Below, in pieces: positions 1 to 9,313 of a DNA stretch of 64,000 bases. Position 1 is the first letter of the stretch. Each line of letters begins with the position of its first letter. Under the pieces are notes generated by a model. That model was not told where the DNA came from, made no database searches, and worked only from the letters and a program-made list of their open reading frames with translations. Origin of the DNA: Flavobacteriales bacterium (lineage in GTDB: Bacteria; Bacteroidota; Bacteroidia; Flavobacteriales_D; Crocinitomicaceae); NCBI GenBank assembly GCA_947449575.1, contig CANFRV010000009.1, forward strand, positions 1-64,000. Direction: 5' to 3'. Both the position numbers and the translations under genes were made by a program.

Positions 1-267
1 AACCTGAGTTCGATTATTAAAACAAAGTCAAAATTAATTTAGCGACTTGGTTGCTAGGCAGATTTTATAAGGGATAACGCGTTATCACGTTAAAATCTAA
101 CGAAGGAAACAAGTTGTTAAATTAAGCAAGAAATACGCAAGTTCACCAATAAAAAGCAATCTACTTCCCTTTTTTGCACCGAAATATCTCGATATTCCGA
201 TTTAAAAAATGTCGTATCTCACTATTTATAGGTGTTTTGACAAAGTTTGAATAATCGAACTCAGGTT
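1..267. repeat. MITE-like inverted-repeat element, copy A
   Basis: A non-coding block bounded by a perfect 18-bp inverted repeat: AACCTGAGTTCGATTATT at 1-18 and its reverse complement at 250-267. A second element at 11081-11342 has the same plan and shares three islands with it: AACGAAGG near 99, a block ending in TACTTCCC near 145-169, and CGTATCTCACTATTTATAGG near 213-232. No ORF of useful length lies inside. It sits 9 nt beyond the 3' end of lysS. The element starts at the first base of the window, so the left flank and any target duplication cannot be seen. A miniature transposable element or a structured intergenic repeat are both possible. Confidence 0.75.
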
Positions 268-276
268 ATAAGAGAA

Positions 277-1995
277 TTAGTTGAACCAAGATTGAACTTC
301 GTCCAATTGCAATGCCTCTATTTCTAATTTATTTTTCTTTCTATATCCATTTAATTGTTGATGAACAGACGTTGGTTTTGCCATAAGCAATTCTTCAACA
401 GAAGAATACCCAGCTTTAAAAACGTGCTCAGCCCAATTTACAGGCACACCTATTTTTTTAAACGACTCTAAATCTGGTCCCGTTTGAAATTTTTCTGGTC
501 TCATTTGAGGGAAAAACAAAACTTCTTGTATCGATGAATTATTTGTCATCAACATCACTAAACGATCTATTCCTATTCCCATCCCTGATGTTGGCGGCAT
601 GCCATATTCTAAAGAACGAAGAAAATCTTGATCAATGAACATTGCTTCATCATCCCCTTTTTCAGATAATTTCATTTGCTCTTCGAACCTTTCTCTTTGA
701 TCAATAGGGTCATTTAATTCAGAATATGCATTCGCAATTTCTTTCCCATTCACCATTAATTCAAATCGTTCGGTCAATTCTGGATTGTCTCTGTGACGTT
801 TACATAAAGGAGACATTTCGATCGGATAATCGGTAATGAATGTGGGTTGAATATAATTTCCTTCGCATTTTTCACCGAAAATCTCATCGATTAACTTCCC
901 TTTCCCCATTGTTGGGTTTGTATCAATTCCTAAAGATTTACAAGCAGCGTGTAATTCTTCTTCTGATTTGCCATTGATATCAAATCCAGTAATTTCAAGA
1001 ATTGAATCGCGCATTGTAATACGCTTAAATGGTGCTTTTAGGTTAATTGTGTTTTCACCAACCGTAACATCTGTCTTTCCCGTAACTTCAACAGCTACTT
1101 TTTCGATCATTTGTTCCGTGAAATCCATCATCCAGTTGTAATCTTTGTATGCTACATAGATTTCCATTACTGTAAATTCAGGATTGTGTGTTCTGTCCAT
1201 TCCTTCATTTCTGAAATCTTTTGCGAACTCATAAACACCATCAAAACCACCAACAATCAATCTTTTTAAATACAATTCATTTGCAACACGTAAATACAAA
1301 GGAACGTCCAATGCATTGTGATGTGTCATAAACGGACGAGCAGTTGCGCCACCAGCAATTGGCTGAAGAATAGGTGTTTCTACTTCCATATATCCCTTTT
1401 CGTCAAAGAAATTACGCATCGTTGAAATTACTTTCGAACGCTTTATAAATGTTTCTTTCACATGTGGATTCACAATTAAATCCGCATAACGTTGACGGTA
1501 TCTTAATTCAGGATCCGTAAAAGAATCGTGAACTTTTCCTTCACTATCTGTTTTAGGCAATGGTAGTGGTTTCAAAGATTTGCTCAAAAGAGTAAATTCT
1601 TCCACATGAACAGAAATTTCACCTACTTGAGTCGTAAATAAATATCCTTTAATGCCAATAAAATCACCCAAATCAAGTAATTTTTTAAAAACATCATTGT
1701 ACAAAGTTTTATCCTCGCCCGGACAAATTTCATCGCGATTAAAATATACTTGAATCCGTCCTGTAGAATCTAAAATTTCTGCGAACGAAGCCTTTCCCAT
1801 CACACGTTGACTCATTAAACGACCTGCTATGCAAACCTTCTTCCCTTCCTCAAACTTGTTCTTTATGTCAAAAGCATAACTAGTTACAGGATATAAATCA
1901 GCAGGATATGGATTTATACCCAAATCACGCAATTTTTTCAACGACTCGCGACGTTGAACTTCTTGATCAGAAAGTTCTATACTCATTTTATTCAT
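277..1995 (-). CDS. lysS: Lysine--tRNA ligase (class II)
   Basis: Charges tRNA-Lys with lysine in the cytoplasm. The 572-residue protein has an N-terminal OB-fold anticodon-binding domain (about 53-140), class II motif 2 ([14 protein letters not shown], 261-274) and motif 3 ([13 protein letters not shown], 471-483). After motif 3 there is a tail of roughly 70 residues (about 505-572) that goes past the usual end of the E. coli enzyme; such a tail is common in LysS of Bacteroidota. The ATG at 1995 is preceded 11 nt upstream by a TATCTTTG box. It is transcribed away from hemJ and ends 9 nt from an inverted-repeat element. Confidence 0.97.
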   Translation of the reverse strand: MNKMSIELSDQEVQRRESLKKLRDLGINPYPADLYPVTSYAFDIKNKFEEGKKVCIAGRLMSQRVMGKASFAEILDSTGRIQVYFNRDEICPGEDKTLYNDVFKKLLDLGDFIGIKGYLFTTQVGEISVHVEEFTLLSKSLKPLPLPKTDSEGKVHDSFTDPELRYRQRYADLIVNPHVKETFIKRSKVISTMRNFFDEKGYMEVETPILQPIAGGATARPFMTHHNALDVPLYLRVANELYLKRLIVGGFDGVYEFAKDFRNEGMDRTHNPEFTVMEIYVAYKDYNWMMDFTEQMIEKVAVEVTGKTDVTVGENTINLKAPFKRITMRDSILEITGFDINGKSEEELHAACKSLGIDTNPTMGKGKLIDEIFGEKCEGNYIQPTFITDYPIEMSPLCKRHRDNPELTERFELMVNGKEIANAYSELNDPIDQRERFEEQMKLSEKGDDEAMFIDQDFLRSLEYGMPPTSGMGIGIDRLVMLMTNNSSIQEVLFFPQMRPEKFQTGPDLESFKKIGVPVNWAEHVFKAGYSSVEELLMAKPTSVHQQLNGYRKKNKLEIEALQLDEVQSWFN

Positions 1996-2006
1996 TTTTG
2001 AAAGCG

Positions 2007-2014
2007 CAAAGATA
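2007..2014 (-). promoter_or_regulatory. Candidate -7 box of lysS promoter
   Basis: On the minus strand the sequence reads TATCTTTG, a match to the Bacteroidota -7 consensus TAnnTTTG, 11 nt before the lysS ATG. No TTG at the usual -33 spacing is visible, so the call rests on the -7 box alone. Confidence 0.45.
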
Positions 2015-2233
2015 GGGTTTTAATGTTAGATGTTGGATGTTTGATGTTTGAATTGGATCAAATTTAATGTTGATTATGGGAAGAATTTAAATTTTTAACG
2101 CATGAACTTAAAATCCCTGCGTGGATTTGTCGATAAATTAGAATCTACTTCAAATTACTAGGAATAAAAATGTTTAGTTCAGCAGGCAGAACATGAAGCA
2201 ATAGTTCATGAAAATTATTATCTTTTGGAGCAA

Positions 2234-2263
2234 TTGATTTTTAAACAAATCAAACTATCTTTG
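2234..2263 (+). promoter_or_regulatory. Bacteroidota-type promoter of hemJ (TTG-N19-TATCTTTG)
   Basis: TTG at 2234-2236, exactly 19 nt of spacer, then TATCTTTG at 2256-2263; this matches the TTG-N19-TAnnTTTG consensus of the phylum. The ATG follows after only 4 nt (2268), so the transcript probably starts at or next to the start codon. Confidence 0.65.
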
Positions 2264-2267
2264 CGTC

Positions 2268-2798
2268 ATGGATTACACAACAATAAAATCGCTTCACATT
2301 ATTTTCGTTGTAAGTTGGTTTGCTGGATTATTCTATATAGTTCGATTATTTATATACCATACCGAAGCGCAAGAACGTGATGAGACGGCGAAAAAAATCC
2401 TGTCCGATCAGTTTGAAATTATGGAGAAAAAGTTGTGGTGGATAATTACCACGCCGGCAATGATTTTAACACTATTTTTTGGCGCTTGGATGTTGGTTGA
2501 AAATCCGATTTTGCTTAAACAACCATGGATGCACATTAAATTAACATTCGTAGCCCTTTTACTTTTCTATCATTTTGTCTGTCAAAAAATCATACATAAT
2601 TTAAAAAAAGGAATTTTTAAATGGAAATCAAATGGTTTGCGTTTATGGAATGAAGTCGCAACTTTAGCACTTGTAGCTATTGTTTTTTTGGTAGAAATGC
2701 AAAATTCAATGGATTGGATCAAAGGTACTTTGGGCTTTTTCGGCGTTGCGATTGGCCTGATGATTGGGATTAAAATTTATAAGAAGTCAAGAAAATAA
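2268..2798 (+). CDS. hemJ: HemJ-family protoporphyrinogen IX oxidase
   Basis: Integral membrane protein of 176 residues of the HemJ/UPF0093 family, which oxidises protoporphyrinogen IX to protoporphyrin IX in haem synthesis. The N-terminus carries the family hallmark LHIIFVVSWFAGLFY (about 9-23) with a conserved histidine (His10), followed by a charged loop and further hydrophobic segments near 56-77, 86-105, 128-145 and 150-168. It stands alone on this strand; no other haem gene is nearby. The start at 2268 is supported by the HemJ N-terminus and by the promoter box 4 nt upstream. Confidence 0.9.
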   Translation: MDYTTIKSLHIIFVVSWFAGLFYIVRLFIYHTEAQERDETAKKILSDQFEIMEKKLWWIITTPAMILTLFFGAWMLVENPILLKQPWMHIKLTFVALLLFYHFVCQKIIHNLKKGIFKWKSNGLRLWNEVATLALVAIVFLVEMQNSMDWIKGTLGFFGVAIGLMIGIKIYKKSRK

Positions 2799-2870
2799 TT
2801 ACAAATTAAAGATTACAGATTGCAAATTTTAAACCAAAATACTTCAATTTTCAATCTGTAATTTGTAATT
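2797..2870. repeat. Imperfect intergenic inverted repeat after hemJ
   Basis: AATTACAAATT at 2797-2807 plus ACAGATTG at 2815-2822 pair with CAATCTGTAATTTGTAATT at 2852-2870. All 19 bases of the right arm find partners, with a 7-nt bulge in the left arm. The words AATTTG and TAATTTGC recur up to about 2906. It could end hemJ transcription, but there is no T-run. Confidence 0.55.
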
Positions 2871-2938
2871 TGCAATTTCCTAATTTGCTAATTTGCAATT
2901 TTAAAAAGCTATATTTACAACTGAAAAAAACATTAATA

Positions 2939-3715
2939 ATGTATAACAACATACTTACCGAGAATAAAGGACAAATTCAGATTATTACCATTAATCGTCC
3001 TTCGCAATTGAATGCTTTGAACAAAGAAACGATTGAAGAATTGAATAAAGCATTAACTTCTGCTAACAATGATTCAGAAATAGGAGTAATAATTTTAACT
3101 GGATCAGGAGAGAAATCTTTTGTGGCGGGTGCTGATATCAAAGAATTTTCTGATTTCAGTATTGAACAAGGTGCAGAGCTAGCGAAAAAAGGTCAAGAAA
3201 TATTATTTAGTCATATTGAAAATTTGTCAACTCCAGTGATTGCTGCCATTAATGGTTTTGCTTTAGGTGGTGGTTTAGAATTAGCAATGGCTTCACACAT
3301 ACGTATCGCTTCATCCAATGCAAGAATGGGATTACCTGAAGTTTCACTAGGCGTAATTCCTGGATACGGCGGAACACAACGTTTAGCGCAATTAGTAGGT
3401 CGTGGAAAAGCAAACGAAATGGTTTTTACGGCCGGAATGATAAATGCAGAAGATGCGTTGAAATGGGGATTGGTAAATCATGTTGTTGACCCTCTTGAAT
3501 TATTGGCTAAAGCAGAAGAAATTGCTGGAAAAATTTTAAATAATTCCGCTTCAGCAATAGCATCTGCAATTCGCTCTGTCAATGCAAATTATAACGATGG
3601 AATTCATGGTTATGATGTGGAAGTAGAGGAATTTGGTAAATGTTTTGGGACGGCTGATTTTACGGAAGGAACGACTGCATTTTTAGAAAAACGTAAACCT
3701 AATTTTAGAAATTAA
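2939..3715 (+). CDS. Enoyl-CoA hydratase/isomerase (crotonase) family protein
   Basis: A 258-residue crotonase-fold protein, likely hydrating 2-enoyl-CoA in beta-oxidation or a related pathway. The oxyanion-hole and catalytic stretches are intact: GFALGGGLELAM carries the first catalytic glutamate and GLPEVSLGVIPGYGGTQRL the second, so hydratase chemistry is plausible. The frame stays open upstream, but the ATG at 2939 (MYNNILTEN) gives the normal family length, and the upstream part translates the intergenic repeat. The stop codon overlaps the ATG of the flippase gene by one base (TAATG), so the two may be coupled. The substrate cannot be told from the sequence. Confidence 0.88.
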   Translation: MYNNILTENKGQIQIITINRPSQLNALNKETIEELNKALTSANNDSEIGVIILTGSGEKSFVAGADIKEFSDFSIEQGAELAKKGQEILFSHIENLSTPVIAAINGFALGGGLELAMASHIRIASSNARMGLPEVSLGVIPGYGGTQRLAQLVGRGKANEMVFTAGMINAEDALKWGLVNHVVDPLELLAKAEEIAGKILNNSASAIASAIRSVNANYNDGIHGYDVEVEEFGKCFGTADFTEGTTAFLEKRKPNFRN

Positions 3716-5187
3716 TGTCCAACCCGATAAAAAAATTATTGGGTCAAACTGCCATTTACGGACTACCGAGTATCCTTGGTAGAATGTTGAACTTTTTATT
3801 GGTTCCTATTTATATTGCATCATTTCAGGATGCAAAAGATTATGGAGTTGTTTCTCAATTGTATGCTTGGGTTGCTTTTTTAGTAGTTTTCTTAAGTTTT
3901 GGAATGGAAACAGCGTTTTTTAGGTTTCTTCAAAATAAAGAAGATAAAAATGAAATTTTCTCCAATAGTTTTTTAACGGTAATCGGTATAAATATTTTAT
4001 TCCTCCTTTCAATTTTACTTTTTAATAGTGAAATTGCCGTTGCGTTGAACGTTGCTGATTATCCAATTTTCATTATCTTACTGGGGGCAATCGTTTGTAT
4101 TGATGCTATTTCTTCTCTGCCACTAGCAAAATTAAGGGCAGAAGAAAGAGCGGCTAAATTCGCGTTGATTCAAGCGATATCAATCGCCGTAAATATTGGT
4201 TTAAACCTATTTTTAATGTTAGTTGTTTTTAATCCAAAACGACCTGAAGAAGGTGTTATTTTTATTCTTGTTGCTAATTTATTGTCATCGTTGGTAAAAC
4301 CAATTTTCTTATACAAAGATTTTTATAACATCAAATTAAAGTTTAATCCTCGAATCGCAAAGGAAATGTTCATTTATGCACTTCCAATAATGATCGGTGG
4401 TTTGGCAGGTATTGTGAATGAAACTATTGATAGAATATTACTGCAAAATCTGCTTTATGATGGTCACTCCGCCATATCATTGGATGAAGCAAATAGGGAC
4501 GTCGGGATTTACAGCGCCTGCTATAAACTATCCATGTTGGTCACTATTTTAATTACAGCCTATAGATATGCCGCCGAACCTTTTTTCTTTGCACAATTAA
4601 AAAATGAAGAAAAAAATAAAATTTACAGCAAAGTAATGAACTATTTTATTGCTGCAATCTGTTTTGTCTTCCTATTGGTTTCTTTGAATGTGGATATCAT
4701 CAAAGTGTTTTTTATTCCAAATAAAACGTATTGGGAAGGACTAAAAGTCGTTCCTATATTATTGTTAGCTAATGTTTTTCTTGGAGTATATTTTAATCAA
4801 AGTATTTGGTACAAATTAAGTAATCAAACAAAATTTGGAGCGTATATCGCTATTGCAGGTGCTTCATTGACCATTCTCATTAATTTCATATTCATACCAT
4901 TGTATGGTTATATGGCAAGTGCATGGGCAACCCTAATTGTATATGCTTTTCAGATGATTTTATCCTATATTTTGGGGCAAAAGTTTTACCCAATTAAATA
5001 CAACCTTCGAAAGTTTTCCTTGTATTTGGGACTCGCTATTTTCTTGTTCTTATTTTCTAAAATGCTAGAATTAAATGCTGATTCTATTTCTAAAATACTG
5101 ATTAACAATTCAATAATCTTATTTTACGCAGCAATCATCTGGTTTATGGAAAAACCTTCTAAATCGGTTAAGCAAAAATTAAGTTAA
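3715..5187 (+). CDS. Polysaccharide flippase (MATE/Wzx-like)
   Basis: A 490-residue polytopic membrane protein with about 12-14 hydrophobic segments and the N-terminal pattern GQTAIYGLPSILGRMLNFLLVPIY, characteristic of oligosaccharide flippases of the MOP superfamily (RfbX/Wzx type). It probably moves lipid-linked sugar units across the inner membrane for surface polysaccharide or lipopolysaccharide. It begins in a TAATG overlap with the crotonase gene and precedes dut and a sugar nucleotidyltransferase, which fits envelope-sugar work. The exact glycan is unknown. Confidence 0.87.
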   Translation: MSNPIKKLLGQTAIYGLPSILGRMLNFLLVPIYIASFQDAKDYGVVSQLYAWVAFLVVFLSFGMETAFFRFLQNKEDKNEIFSNSFLTVIGINILFLLSILLFNSEIAVALNVADYPIFIILLGAIVCIDAISSLPLAKLRAEERAAKFALIQAISIAVNIGLNLFLMLVVFNPKRPEEGVIFILVANLLSSLVKPIFLYKDFYNIKLKFNPRIAKEMFIYALPIMIGGLAGIVNETIDRILLQNLLYDGHSAISLDEANRDVGIYSACYKLSMLVTILITAYRYAAEPFFFAQLKNEEKNKIYSKVMNYFIAAICFVFLLVSLNVDIIKVFFIPNKTYWEGLKVVPILLLANVFLGVYFNQSIWYKLSNQTKFGAYIAIAGASLTILINFIFIPLYGYMASAWATLIVYAFQMILSYILGQKFYPIKYNLRKFSLYLGLAIFLFLFSKMLELNADSISKILINNSIILFYAAIIWFMEKPSKSVKQKLS

Positions 5188-5239
5188 AATTCAATTTCAT
5201 ACTAGTTTTTGATTACGTCAATTTACCAATATTTATTAT

Positions 5240-5247
5240 TATCTTTG
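5240..5247 (+). promoter_or_regulatory. Candidate -7 box upstream of dut
   Basis: TATCTTTG matches TAnnTTTG and lies 17 nt before the dut ATG, in the 77-bp gap after the flippase gene. The nearest upstream TTG is about 28 nt away, longer than ideal. It could be an internal promoter for the dut-to-envC-like run. Confidence 0.35.
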
Positions 5248-5264
5248 GTTGAAATAATACTACA

Positions 5265-5699
5265 ATGCAGATAAAAGTCATTAATAATTCCCAACATCTT
5301 TTACCAACTTATGAAACAATCGCTTCTGCAGGTTTAGATATTAGAGCAAATTTGACGGATAGTATCACATTGAAACCTTTGGAAAGAGCACTTGTGAAAA
5401 CAGGTCTTTTTTTAGAAATTCCAGTTGGCTACGAGGCACAAGTAAGACCGCGAAGTGGTTTAGCTTTCAAAAATGGGGTGACTGTATTAAATTCTCCTGG
5501 TACAATCGACGCAGATTACAGAGGTGAAGTGGGAGTTATTCTTATCAATTTATCAAACGAAAATTTTTTGATAAATAATGGAGAAAGAGTCGCTCAACTT
5601 GTATTTGCCAAGGTGGAGCAAGCACAATGGACTGAAGTTGAAATCTTATCTGACACCGCTAGAGGAGAAGGTGGATTTGGAAGTACGGGTGTTAAATAA
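5265..5699 (+). CDS. dut: dUTP diphosphatase
   Basis: Hydrolyses dUTP to dUMP and pyrophosphate, keeping uracil out of DNA and feeding dTMP synthesis. At 144 residues it has the normal trimeric dUTPase length. Motif 1 (AGLDIRA), motif 2 ([12 protein letters not shown]), motif 3 ([14 protein letters not shown]), motif 4 (ERVAQLVF) and the glycine-rich C-terminal motif 5 ([10 protein letters not shown]) are all present. It lies between the flippase and a sugar nucleotidyltransferase. Confidence 0.96.
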   Translation: MQIKVINNSQHLLPTYETIASAGLDIRANLTDSITLKPLERALVKTGLFLEIPVGYEAQVRPRSGLAFKNGVTVLNSPGTIDADYRGEVGVILINLSNENFLINNGERVAQLVFAKVEQAQWTEVEILSDTARGEGGFGSTGVK

Positions 5700-5727
5700 T
5701 TTTATAAATCACATTAAAAAATAATAA

Positions 5728-6735
5728 ATGAAAATAATTGTACCAATGGCAGGAAGAGGAAGTCGTTTACGTCCTCATACTTTAACGGTTCCAAAGCCTT
5801 TATTACCAGTTGGCGGAAAACCTATTGTACATCGTTTAGTGGAAGATATTGCCGCTGTATGCAGTGAAAAAATTGAAGAAATAGCTTTTGTTATTGGCGA
5901 TTTTGGGAAAGAGGTAGAAGCTGAATTAATAAAAGTTGCAGAAAAATTAGGTGCTAAAGGTTCTATCTATTTTCAAGACAATGCCTTAGGAACTGCTCAT
6001 GCAGTTTTGTGTGCGAAAGAAGTTATGGATGGTCCTGTTGTTGTTGCCTTTGCGGATACTCTATTTAAAGCAGATTTTAAAATTGACCCGAATGCAGATG
6101 GGATATTATGGGTGAAACAAATTGAAAACCCTAGTGCATTTGGAGTGATCAAAATGAACGACGCTGGATATATTGTTGATTTCATCGAGAAACCAGATGT
6201 TTTTGTTTCTGATTTAGCCATGATTGGTATTTATTACTTTAAAGATGGTGCCGCTTTAAGAAAAGAATGCGAATATTTGATTGATAATAATATTATTAAA
6301 AGTGGTGAATACCAATTACCCGATGCCTTAAGAAGAATGACGGAAGCGGGTAAAAAATTCAAACCTGGAGAAGTTTCAGAATGGCTGGATTGCGGAAATA
6401 AAGAAGTAACCGTGTTCACGAATCAACGTGTTTTAGAATATGATTTAGTAAAAGGCGTTCAGATGGTGCACCCTTCAGCCAAATTAATAGACTCGATCAT
6501 TATACCTCCTTGTTATATTGGAAAAGATGTGATTTTAGAAAATTCAATTGTAGGACCACATGTTTCTTTAGGAAAAGGTTCTATGGTGACAAATTCGATT
6601 ATAAAAAATAGTATTCTGCAAGATGATGCTATAATCGTAGATGCCAACATGAAGGATTCTATGTTGGGTTCAAATTCAAAATATAAAGGTTTGGCGCGCG
6701 ATTTGAGCTTGAGCGATTATTCAATTATTTGTTAA
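5728..6735 (+). CDS. Sugar-nucleotide (NDP-glucose-type) nucleotidyltransferase
   Basis: A 335-residue enzyme with the nucleotidyltransferase signature PMAGRGSRLRPHT and lysine motif VPKPLLPVGGKP at the N-terminus (about 6-33). Residues about 250-325 form a left-handed beta-helix-like tail with isoleucine-rich hexapeptides. Such proteins join a sugar 1-phosphate to an NTP to make an activated sugar. The nearest well-known relatives are glucose-1-phosphate thymidylyl/uridylyltransferases; the base and sugar are not fixed by the sequence. It lies 28 nt after dut and 9 nt before the TPR lipoprotein gene, probably in one transcript. Confidence 0.85.
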   Translation: MKIIVPMAGRGSRLRPHTLTVPKPLLPVGGKPIVHRLVEDIAAVCSEKIEEIAFVIGDFGKEVEAELIKVAEKLGAKGSIYFQDNALGTAHAVLCAKEVMDGPVVVAFADTLFKADFKIDPNADGILWVKQIENPSAFGVIKMNDAGYIVDFIEKPDVFVSDLAMIGIYYFKDGAALRKECEYLIDNNIIKSGEYQLPDALRRMTEAGKKFKPGEVSEWLDCGNKEVTVFTNQRVLEYDLVKGVQMVHPSAKLIDSIIIPPCYIGKDVILENSIVGPHVSLGKGSMVTNSIIKNSILQDDAIIVDANMKDSMLGSNSKYKGLARDLSLSDYSIIC

Positions 6736-6744
6736 TATAAATAG

Positions 6745-8520
6745 ATGCAAAAAAGGGCCTTTTTATTTAATTACGTGACCCATACTAATGCCAAAGTAAA
6801 GCTAAATCAGTTGATTGGCCTCTATCTTTTATCATTGATATTGCTTTGTTGTGGAGTAAAAAAAAATGCCCCTTCTTCCATTGAAAAAAAGGGAGTTTCA
6901 ATGTCGGATTATTCCTACATTGAACATTTTCATGAGGGGTTACGTTTAAAATCTAAAGGGGAAATTAATAACGCCATATCTGCATTTGATTATTGCTTAA
7001 GCGTTCGACAGAATGATGATGGGGTTTATTATGCCTTGTCTGAATTATATAGTCAAAAAAAAGTCCCAGTAAAAATGCTGGAATCTTTAAAAGTTGCCTC
7101 GAAAATTGCGCCTGATAACATTTGGTATACACAAGAATTGGCGTACCAAAATTTCGATCAAAATAAATTTGATGAAGCTTTAAAGTACTTTGCTAAATTG
7201 GTCCAAAAAGAACCTAGCAATGTAGATTGGTTATACGGCTATGCAGAATGCTTGGTAAAAGTAGGGAAAGTAAATGAAGCGATAAAAGCATTAGACAAAA
7301 CCGAAGAGCAAGTAGGAAAACAACCTGAATTAACCATACAAAAATTTAAGTTGTATCTGCAAATCAAACAACCGGAAAAAGGAATTGAAGAAATCAATAA
7401 AATGCGGGCTGAATTTCCGAAGGATCCAGATTTACTTGGTACGTTGATTGATTATTATTTTCAATCAGGGCAAGAGAAAAAAGCAATCGAGATTTTACAA
7501 GAGTTAGCAGAAATTGACCCGATGAATGGAAGAGCACATATGTTCCTAGCAGAAGTTTATCATCAACAATTGAAGAAAAAAGAATATTTCGATGAATTAA
7601 AAAAAGGATTCATTTGTGATGATGTAGATATCGATACAAAAATGAAAATCTTAATTTCTATTTTAGAAGAAGGCGCCAAAATCAGTCCTGAAGGATTTGA
7701 ATTACTCGATTTATTAGTAAATAAATATCCAAATGATTCAAAAGCATACTCAATTCAAGGTGACTATTTTGTCAAAGCTGAAAAAGATGATAAAGCACTA
7801 GAAGCGTATAAAAATGCATTGAAATACGACAAAAATAAATATGTTATTTGGAGTCAAGTTCTTGTGATGGAATACCAAGCAAAGAAATTTTCTGATTTAT
7901 ATGACGATAGCAAGGAATGTTTAGACTTATTTCCTGCGAATTCTTCCATTTATTTGTTCAACGGTATTGCTGCTAATCAAACAAATAGATACGATGAAGC
8001 AGTAAATGTTTTAACTAGCGGTAAGGAGTTAGTTGTTAACGATAAAGCTATGGAATCGGAGTTTTACAGTCAATTAGGTGATGCATACTTTGGATTAAAA
8101 AAGTATTCACAGGGAAAAGAAAATTTTGAAAAAGCGCTAAAAATAGATCCATTAAGCACGTTGAATATGAATAATTATGCGTATCGTTTGGCTTTAGCAA
8201 AATTAGATTTAGAGCATGCCGAAGAATTAATAAAAAAAGCAAATAATCTTTCTCCTAATCAAGCGCATTTCAATGATACCTATGGTTGGGTACTTTTTCA
8301 ACAAGGAGAATATGTGAAGGCGAAAGAATATTTTGACAAGGCCTTTAAATTAAATGCGTCTGATAAAATAATACTAGAGCATTTAGGAGATATTAATTCT
8401 AAAATTGGACAAAAAGAAATAGCAGTAGAGTTTTGGAAGAAAGCCAAATTAGCTGGGTCAACAAACAAAAATTTGAATCTGAAAATTGATAAAAAAGAGT
8501 ATTATGAACCGTTATATTAA
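6745..8520 (+). CDS. TPR-repeat lipoprotein
   Basis: A 591-residue protein built almost wholly of tetratricopeptide repeats (for example ALKYFAKLVQKEPSNVDWLYGYAECL and AKEYFDKAFKLNASDKIILEHLGDI). The N-terminus has a hydrophobic stretch ending in LILLCCG at about 33-39, a likely lipobox, so it is probably an envelope scaffold lipoprotein. A later ATG at 6901 exists, but it would remove the signal sequence. It starts 9 nt after the nucleotidyltransferase gene and its 3' end overlaps the DUF4292 gene by 17 nt, which indicates one operon. Its partner proteins are unknown. Confidence 0.85.
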   Translation: MQKRAFLFNYVTHTNAKVKLNQLIGLYLLSLILLCCGVKKNAPSSIEKKGVSMSDYSYIEHFHEGLRLKSKGEINNAISAFDYCLSVRQNDDGVYYALSELYSQKKVPVKMLESLKVASKIAPDNIWYTQELAYQNFDQNKFDEALKYFAKLVQKEPSNVDWLYGYAECLVKVGKVNEAIKALDKTEEQVGKQPELTIQKFKLYLQIKQPEKGIEEINKMRAEFPKDPDLLGTLIDYYFQSGQEKKAIEILQELAEIDPMNGRAHMFLAEVYHQQLKKKEYFDELKKGFICDDVDIDTKMKILISILEEGAKISPEGFELLDLLVNKYPNDSKAYSIQGDYFVKAEKDDKALEAYKNALKYDKNKYVIWSQVLVMEYQAKKFSDLYDDSKECLDLFPANSSIYLFNGIAANQTNRYDEAVNVLTSGKELVVNDKAMESEFYSQLGDAYFGLKKYSQGKENFEKALKIDPLSTLNMNNYAYRLALAKLDLEHAEELIKKANNLSPNQAHFNDTYGWVLFQQGEYVKAKEYFDKAFKLNASDKIILEHLGDINSKIGQKEIAVEFWKKAKLAGSTNKNLNLKIDKKEYYEPLY

Positions 8521-9313
8521 GTTTTATAGTTTTCTTTTTGCTATTTCTATTTTTGCATCTTGTGCGACGGTTAAAATTGTTGAGCCTACAATACGATTAG
8601 GAAAAACAAGAAGGGTTCAATTATTGGAAGCATTAGACAGCATATCTTTGCGAAAGCCTAATTTTTTATATACTAAAATTACCACAAGGTATTCAGATAG
8701 TACAACAGAAAAGTCTTTCAAAACTTCGATTCGGATGGTAAAAGACAGCGCTATTAATCTCTTGGTATCCTATGCTTCTATCCCAGTTATTAATTCGATG
8801 ATAACGAAAGATTCATTAACGGTTGTCAATAAGTTTGAAAAATGTGTTGTTTTAAAAGAATTATCTTTTATCAAAGAGTCTTTTGGTGTTGATGTATTGT
8901 ATTCAAATTTGGAAGAAATTATTTTAGGTTTGCCATTAGATTATGATACCAATCAGAGATACTTTCAAATGCATGATCCAAATAATTATGTAATTTCTTC
9001 ACATAAAAAGACACAAATAAGACGAAATGAAAGAAATGCATCTGATGATATTGTAATTCAATATTTTTTAAATTCAAAGATGAATGAAGTAGTGAAAATG
9101 CAGGTAATTAGCCCCGCTGATTCAACTGAAATTGAAGTGGATTATCTTTCACGGGAAATGATAGAGAATTTTTTAGTTCCAAAAGAGGTGATTATTCGAG
9201 TCAAAACCCCACGAAACATAATTACTATTGAATTATTATATGAACGCACTGAAATCAATATAAGACAACCTTTAATTGTCATAATTCCGGAGGGATATGA
9301 AGAATGTAAATAA
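8504..9313 (+). CDS. DUF4292 family lipoprotein
   Basis: A 269-residue protein that I place in DUF4292, an outer-membrane lipoprotein family of Bacteroidota sometimes likened to LolA/LolB folds. The signal peptide ends in a lipobox (SIFASCATV). The rest is beta-rich with alternating polar and apolar stretches. I chose the ATG at 8504 over an in-frame TTG at 8486 because it starts the signal peptide. It overlaps the TPR gene by 17 nt and the EnvC-like gene by 17 nt. The neighbours suggest a role in outer-membrane or cell-wall assembly; the function is not established. Confidence 0.82.
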   Translation: MNRYIKFYSFLFAISIFASCATVKIVEPTIRLGKTRRVQLLEALDSISLRKPNFLYTKITTRYSDSTTEKSFKTSIRMVKDSAINLLVSYASIPVINSMITKDSLTVVNKFEKCVVLKELSFIKESFGVDVLYSNLEEIILGLPLDYDTNQRYFQMHDPNNYVISSHKKTQIRRNERNASDDIVIQYFLNSKMNEVVKMQVISPADSTEIEVDYLSREMIENFLVPKEVIIRVKTPRNIITIELLYERTEINIRQPLIVIIPEGYEECK

